NCBI RefSeq assembly: GCF_026230105.1
Contig: NC_079485.1
Location: 17,408,232-17,472,231 of the forward strand
Direction: 5' to 3'
Length of the DNA stretch: 64,000 nt
Origin: Diorhabda sublineata
Lineage: Eukaryota; Arthropoda; Insecta; Coleoptera; Chrysomelidae
In this document: piece by piece, positions 58,757 to 64,000 of the stretch
Numbering within the stretch: position 1 is the stretch's first letter
Layout of the letters: the number at the start of each line of letters is the position of its first letter
Translations under genes and position numbers: made by a program
Notes under the pieces: model-generated
Told to the model about the DNA's origin: nothing
Seen by the model: the letters and a program-made list of their open reading frames with translations, nothing else
The model's database searches: none

Positions 58757-61698
58757 TAGAGTTGTGGGTTTTCCGGAAAATTTTGAAACAGAAAATTTTC
58801 CAAAAGTTTGCCGGAAAATTTTCCAAGCAACTAAATTAATATGGCATTGTAAAATGAAACTCTAGTTCATTAGAGGCTGCAAGTACATGAAATTGGAGCT
58901 TTTTATCAACTATGGAATGGATATGATGCCCTTTTACCTCTTCAAACAAACAAACAAAAACATACCAAAAAAATCAAAATTAAATACTTATCAAAGCATA
59001 GAAATCGTGGTTTATAAATTTTTAATTATGTATAAAGCTGAAAAGATAAAATGTAATAATTCTATAATAATTGTTATGCATGTATAATATCTCAGTGATT
59101 AATTAAATACAATATTGGAGCATATTTTATTTATTAAATTGATCAATGAATTTTTAAATTGATAACAAAAGTATGTTCTAAAATAACGCATATTTCTGTT
59201 CAAAAAAAATGAATCTTTTTATTAATGATTTTATGAAAAAGCTGTATTATTACAAAAGTGTATTTAAAATCGAAACAAATGACCAAAATTTATACGTAAG
59301 AATTTGTAAGGGGAAAAAATCAAACATAATATGATTATGATCATATTTTTTCTGCAAACATTTTTCTAACTGTGAAAGCACCAATATTCTATGATGTTGA
59401 TGTCCTAACTTTCTAGGTCACTCTCAGAATTGGAAAGCACAAAGTGACTTAAATCAGAATCGCTGCTACAACTAGGTGAAAAATCTGCATCCATATTTTC
59501 GTTTAACAGATCATGATCATAATTAGAATTTATAAACATGACATTGTCATCGCTTAACAAATGAAGATTTTGTGAAACCGATACTAGTTTTGCAGTGTGT
59601 TCATCTGTCAATCTATTTCTCTTTTTTGTTTTAATGTTGCTAAATGCCTTCCAGTTACGTTCACATGAAGCGGCAGTTGGGGTAATATTCAAAATTCTGA
59701 CTGCAACTGAACTATCTAGGATAGTTCTATTGTACTGCAATAACCTTTTCACCAAGTTTTTGGAGATATTTTACAAGCAGCTTTCCAAATAAAGTCTTTA
59801 CTCCAGAGCTTTTGTTTTGCTTTGTATTCTGCTATATCTGACATTACTGTAACTTCATTGATACCAGGAGTGTTTTAACAACTTCAATTATGGTTTCAAT
59901 AGCTGTCATTAAATCATCTTCTGACAAATTTTGTCCACAATATCGTGGATCCAAAATATTTGCAGCTAAGTGCACTGGGTGAAAACAGAAATTGTCTCTG
60001 TCAGTTAAAAATGATTTAACAGACTTTTCGTCTTCTTTGGTCGGGGGTGAAAAAGGCAATTGCTCGATTATTTTTGCATCGATTTTCTTAAATATAACTG
60101 TAACTTCTGAAATAGATGGTGCATCACCTTCTAACTTCCGTATTGCTGCAGAAATAAGTAAAAGAAGGTTGTGTGTAGTCTGAACTTGCATCCAAAATAT
60201 ATCATTATCCAGTATCTGCTTTCATATATTTGGAGGCAGTGATAATGTGTCATCTATAGCTGAAGATTGTAAGCAGTTCTTTCTACGCAGCAAACTCTCA
60301 AAAAATTTTGTTGCTGATCCCCATCTAGTTTCTGCTGGCAAAATAATAGAACTTTCTTTCCCTTGTTCTTCTTTATGGATTGCCTTCAATGTTTGATTTT
60401 CAATGTGGTCATTCTTAAACAATTTGACAACTGCCTTGCATTTTGACAATATTCGAATTGAATTCAAACTTATTATATCTTTTGCCAAAAGGTTTAATCC
60501 ATGAGCAAGGCAACCAAATATAATCAAGTGAGGATATTGTTCCCGTAACTTTTGCCAAGCTAATTTCATGCTGCTTGCATTGTCAGTTACAAGAGCTATT
60601 ACTTTGGAAGGACCTACTCTTTCGATCTTTGTTCTCAAAATTTCTGCTACGTATTTTCCAGTATGACGAGAAGATTTTGTATTCACTGCTTTTAAGAATA
60701 TTGGCTGAGGTGTTGCAAACATTATGTTCATCAAAGGATTTCCTTGTATGTCAGTCCATCCATCCGAGAGCAGTGTCAATGATTCCGATTCAGCAATTTT
60801 TTAAACGGACGGATTTTTTGATGGACAAATATGTTTGTAGTGTTCCACCCAATATTTGTTTTCAGTAATTGAAAGTGGGGTTCCAATTGCAAATATAGCA
60901 CGTGCCAATGTCTCGTCTGCGTTTTCTTTGTCTTCTGCTGACATTTTGTCAACAAATCTTGATAAGATATTCTTTGAATTTGAATAGCTGCTTGAAGCTG
61001 CTTCTGAGTTGCTTCACTGAGATCTATTGGCAGACTAACCTTACTTTCTTCAGTTTCTTGCACCTGCAATGACAGAAAAATAACGTAATTTAACTTTTAT
61101 TTCAAACAAAACTAGCAGACATACCAGACCTTTGCCCAGGCCTGCTAACATAGAAAGCAAAATTTAAAAGAGAAAATTACAGCCATGTACCCGAGATATT
61201 CCTGAGTTGGTAAAGTCTCATGTTTAAAATTAAATGCATGACAAAAAGATCAAATTTACATGCTGTAGTGCATGGTTTACTTCTACATCTAGCTCAGAGA
61301 AACTCGAAGAGCAAGGTTTTGTTTTTCATTCTTTATTTGAATGAGTTTTGGTTTCAATTTTTCTTAAGCATTGATGAAAAGAAATAAAAACTTGTTTAGT
61401 GAAAACTTATTCTTCAACTTCATAATATTCTTTACATTAATTAAAATAAAATTAATTAAACAATGGGACAAATTTTAAGTAAAACAGAATCAAATATTTA
61501 ATTCATGTGGATTACAAAGTTAGAATTATAACCTATAGTTTTTGTTTAAATGGTACAGAAATTGACAAATAAAAGAAAACTAATAAAAGAATGGAAAGTT
61601 CATACATGTCCTATAAAAAAATTTCTAAAAAATTGCTTTTTTGACATTGAAAATTTTCCGAAGAAACATAGTCGAAAATTTTCCTCCCCACATCACTA
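58757..61698 (-). mobile_element. hAT transposon with intact target duplication
   Basis: 2942 bp. The left end TAGAGTTGTGGG and the right end (read inward) TAGTGATGTGGG are short imperfect TIRs. They are flanked by perfect 8-bp duplications ACTACAAC at 58749-58756 and 61699-61706. Subterminal GAAAATTTTC palindromes occur three times inside the left end and twice inside the right end. It carries one decayed hAT transposase gene. Confidence 0.93.
59405..61063 (-). pseudogene. hAT transposase (DUF659 plus C-terminal dimerisation), broken
   Basis: The readable sequence begins after a splice acceptor CTGTCATTGCAG (61064), so a first exon, probably with the BED finger, is missing or unrecognised. 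In order: an N-terminal region with a frame change near 60900; AIGTPLSITENKYW with a stop after SKNPSV; DUF659 with LLSDGWTDIQGNPLM (60770), ALVTDNASSMKLAWQKL (60600-60550) and FGCLAHGLNLLAKDI; an ETRWGSATKF motif (60330); a stop after LPPNI (60222); HLAANILDPRY (59965); and the hAT C-terminal dimerisation block ITPTAASCERNWKAFS..KTKKRNRL (59680-59600). The order and motifs are diagnostic. At least three lesions make it inactive. Confidence 0.9.
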
Positions 61699-61706
61699 AC
61701 TACAAC

Positions 61707-63349
61707 TGAGTAAAAATTCGTAACTTGAATGTTACATAGAATCTGTATATGAAAGTAAAGATGTCAAATTGAAGATTAATCGTGAGAATGCGAATCTGCA
61801 GTCTATTGGCGTTATATTTCTACATGTATTCCCTTAATTCCTTTGTAATCGAACAAAAACCCAATAAACCTCTTGAGTTTTAGTGTCGAAAGTTTTGAAG
61901 ACAGGTTCTTGATTCCGTCGTCTTATTATTAGTGGAATATTGTTTGAATTCCAATTTTCAATGCAAAATGAATCAAAAAAGTAAATTATTAAAAGTTTAA
62001 AACATTATTAGACGAAAGAATGGCTTTTTTTGTTTGCAATGTTTAAGGCACTTTGAATATTGTATATGTATATGTAACTGTCCATTTAAAATATCACATT
62101 TTTTTGATAATATTTAATTTGAAAAATTATTCAGTTTTAAAATTTTAATATCATCAATGTACCCTCCGAATCCAATTTCACTTAATTGGTAAACTATATT
62201 CATTAAATTCGCACTTTCAAGAAATTTCATTGTTTTCAAAACATATCAGAATCCCATGTTCTTTTTGTTTTTCCGTATCAATGATTTTGGTTTTTCAGTT
62301 ACCAACTTCTCACATGATAAAGATGTTTTTGAAGTAGCGAAACACAAGTCTTCAGTGCAATTTATGTTTTCATTCAAAGCTGAGCTTATTGCACTTTAAG
62401 TGTTGATTTTCAAATTTATTTCATTTGAAAGTTCTCTAAGCACAATAAGTGAATTACAAACAGCTATTTTGATTTCTCTCAAGTGTAGTTGATTGTGCTT
62501 AGTTCTAGCAATAAGAGAAACTAGTGTATGTGTGACATAAAAGAGATAATTGTTAATTGTGAACTAATCTTATATATCTTCTAAATTTGAAGATTGTATT
62601 AGTTATATTAATTAGTTTCTCTTATTTTAGAAATATAAATTAATTATTGTTACAATTCATAAACTGTGGTTATTTGTTTTGTCCGAATCAAAGAGGGTTG
62701 GTCAAGTTCTTTCTTCTCATCACAGCGACAAAACAAAGAAAAGTTCATGGTTTTATGTTGAAAATATTACCTCTCAAACAAAAGGATGTCGTAAATCTTC
62801 CACCTACAAAAAATACTTTAATCATACCTGGATGTGAATTGTACTTCTTCTAGAAATTGCTGAAATCTCTGCTTGTGTTTATCAGCTCTAGTCCTGATTT
62901 TTTTAGGTTTAACTTTTGACAGTTTTCTAATCCTAGTATTTCGATAAGAACTTATGTGAGCTCTCAGTAACGTTATATGTAATAACATTATTTTATTCAA
63001 GAGATCTCAATTATGCAGATGCAATTCAATTTGTTCAATTAATAAAAACGTTACTAACGAGCCTTTTCGTAATATTCCGATTTCGTTATTTTTTTTGTCG
63101 CGATCCAGTTTTTTTTGTTTGCTATTTCCTTCTATAGTCTTATTTTTTTAGTTAAGACTTCGTTCCATCTAAAGATTGAAATAACTCCTGAGATCGTATG
63201 TCATTTAGAAAGAAAACCATTTTATTTTGAAGGCTCTAGCTTCTTAGCTGATAAAATTGAATTATTTCAATAAATATGATATTAGTATAAGTCATAATTC
63301 ATAAGGACATAATATATTATCCAAATATTTCACTAAATTAAAATCCGAA
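61707..63349. other. No gene recognised
   Basis: About 1.6 kb of AT-rich DNA. Overlapping opposite frames at 62647-62853 and 62818-63000 have no recognisable product. Confidence 0.35.
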
Positions 63350-63655
63350 ACACCAAAAATACAATTACAAATAATTTAATTGATTACTGCTATATATTTG
63401 AGATGTAGGAGCCCAGGAAAAATTAATTTTTCTTATTGGAACTAAGTTCCAAGTTGATTTTATCCTTATTTTGATATTCATGATGAAGGTGATCTATAGA
63501 TCAATATAAATAAGCAAATTGTCAGTGTCAATATCATATTTTGATAAAAACTTAAAGAAAAGTAGAAACGTCAAACTTTGTCTTTCTTTTAAAAATTATC
63601 GAAAAAAAAAAACTAATTTTAAAACAGAAGAGACCTAAAATCAAGAACACCTAGA
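63350..63655 (-). mobile_element. MITE-like family A, partial copy 2
   Basis: This is the inverted counterpart of 29386-29690. It shares the tip TTTAAAACAGAAGAG..CTAAAATCAAGAAC (63615-63648), GGTGATCTATAGATCAATAT (63489) and an ATTTAATTGATTACTG block (63372). The opposite end is missing. Confidence 0.75.
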
Positions 63656-64000
63656 TATAAACACGGGAGATGAAATTTGGGACCACCAGCTTTTTCAATG
63701 TTTTCTATACAACATTATGCGAAACATCAATTTGCTGTATATTTTTCAAGTGCCATATACACGGTGATTCGTTGAATAATCGCAATCGGCAGAATCGCGG
63801 TAGTTCGAAATAAAATTTACTTCTCTCCATAATCCAATAATACTAAGTTTTAAACTAATTATAACTCAGAATCCACCAACCGAAATTCTGTAATATTGAT
63901 GGGTAGATTATAATCTGTTACAATTGAGTAGTGTTAAAATTTTTGTTCTTCAGACAAGAATCAGTTAATAATTCTATGAAGTCTTTATGATTCGAATGAG
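63656..64000. other. No gene recognised; possible transposon tip
   Basis: ACACGGTGATTCGTTGAATAA (starts 63757, after ATAT) resembles a mariner-type terminal tip running out of the window. There is no coding signal. Confidence 0.3.

Noticed and set aside
1..64000. CRISPR arrays, bacterial operons, riboswitches, phage modules
   Set aside because: Base composition, introns and transposon content are those of an insect nuclear genome; no regularly spaced repeat-spacer array was found.

Overview
The window looks like heterochromatin-like or gene-poor DNA of an insect. It is strongly AT-rich and has long (TA)n tracts, short introns with GT-AG borders, interstitial TTAGG-type repeats, and a transposon set usual for insects (BEL, Ty3/gypsy, I/CR1/RTE-like LINEs, THAP-DDE, hAT, DDE_3, a long-TIR foldback element). 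I cannot settle the order; a hemipteran or a beetle would both fit. I see no intact host gene, no rRNA or tRNA gene, and nothing bacterial.

Layout. 0.5-2.2 kb: a broken DDE_3 transposase. 3.7-4.45 kb: a CR1/Jockey-like LINE tail (-). 7.4-8.5 kb: Ty3/gypsy RNase H-integrase wreck (-). 8.5-17 kb: mostly unannotatable AT-rich DNA. 17.2-18.05 kb: a perfect 415-bp tandem duplication. 18.3-18.9 kb: an LTR plus leader of an LTR element (-), with a 22-bp minisatellite in the leader. 18.9-21.1 kb: an RTE-like LINE (-). 25.3-27.0 kb: a second LINE copy (-) abutting a second gypsy fragment (+). 27.1-30.4 kb: a complex of TA tracts, a ~1.9-kb imperfect palindrome and two MITEs. 34.5-41 kb: an I-clade LINE (+) cut by a 1.88-kb foldback element with ~460-bp TIRs. 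41.4-41.85 kb: a small mobile-element-associated fragment (-). 47.1-52.3 kb: a complete-length but dead BEL/Pao element with both LTRs. 52.5-55.3 kb: a THAP-DDE_4 (ISL2EU/PIF-like) element. 55.8-56.5 kb: a third gypsy fragment (-). 58.76-61.70 kb: a hAT element with a perfect 8-bp target duplication.

Almost every coding sequence is pseudogenised. Stops and frameshifts are common, and several catalytic residues are visibly lost: DDE_3 D to H, gypsy integrase D to Y and E to stop, BEL protease DSG to DSC, LINE RNase H E to K, THAP-DDE D to N. Nesting gives a relative order: the I-LINE is older than the foldback element inside it. The BEL LTRs differ at about 20 of 203 positions, so that insertion is old.

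The least explained structure is the palindrome at 27383-29316. Each arm carries a mirrored 73-nt ATG-containing open exon ending in a consensus splice donor and followed by a short intron. In the left arm a 48-nt second micro-exon follows with the frame kept open. This is the best candidate for something undescribed. All calls come from reading the sequence; no database search or alignment program was run.
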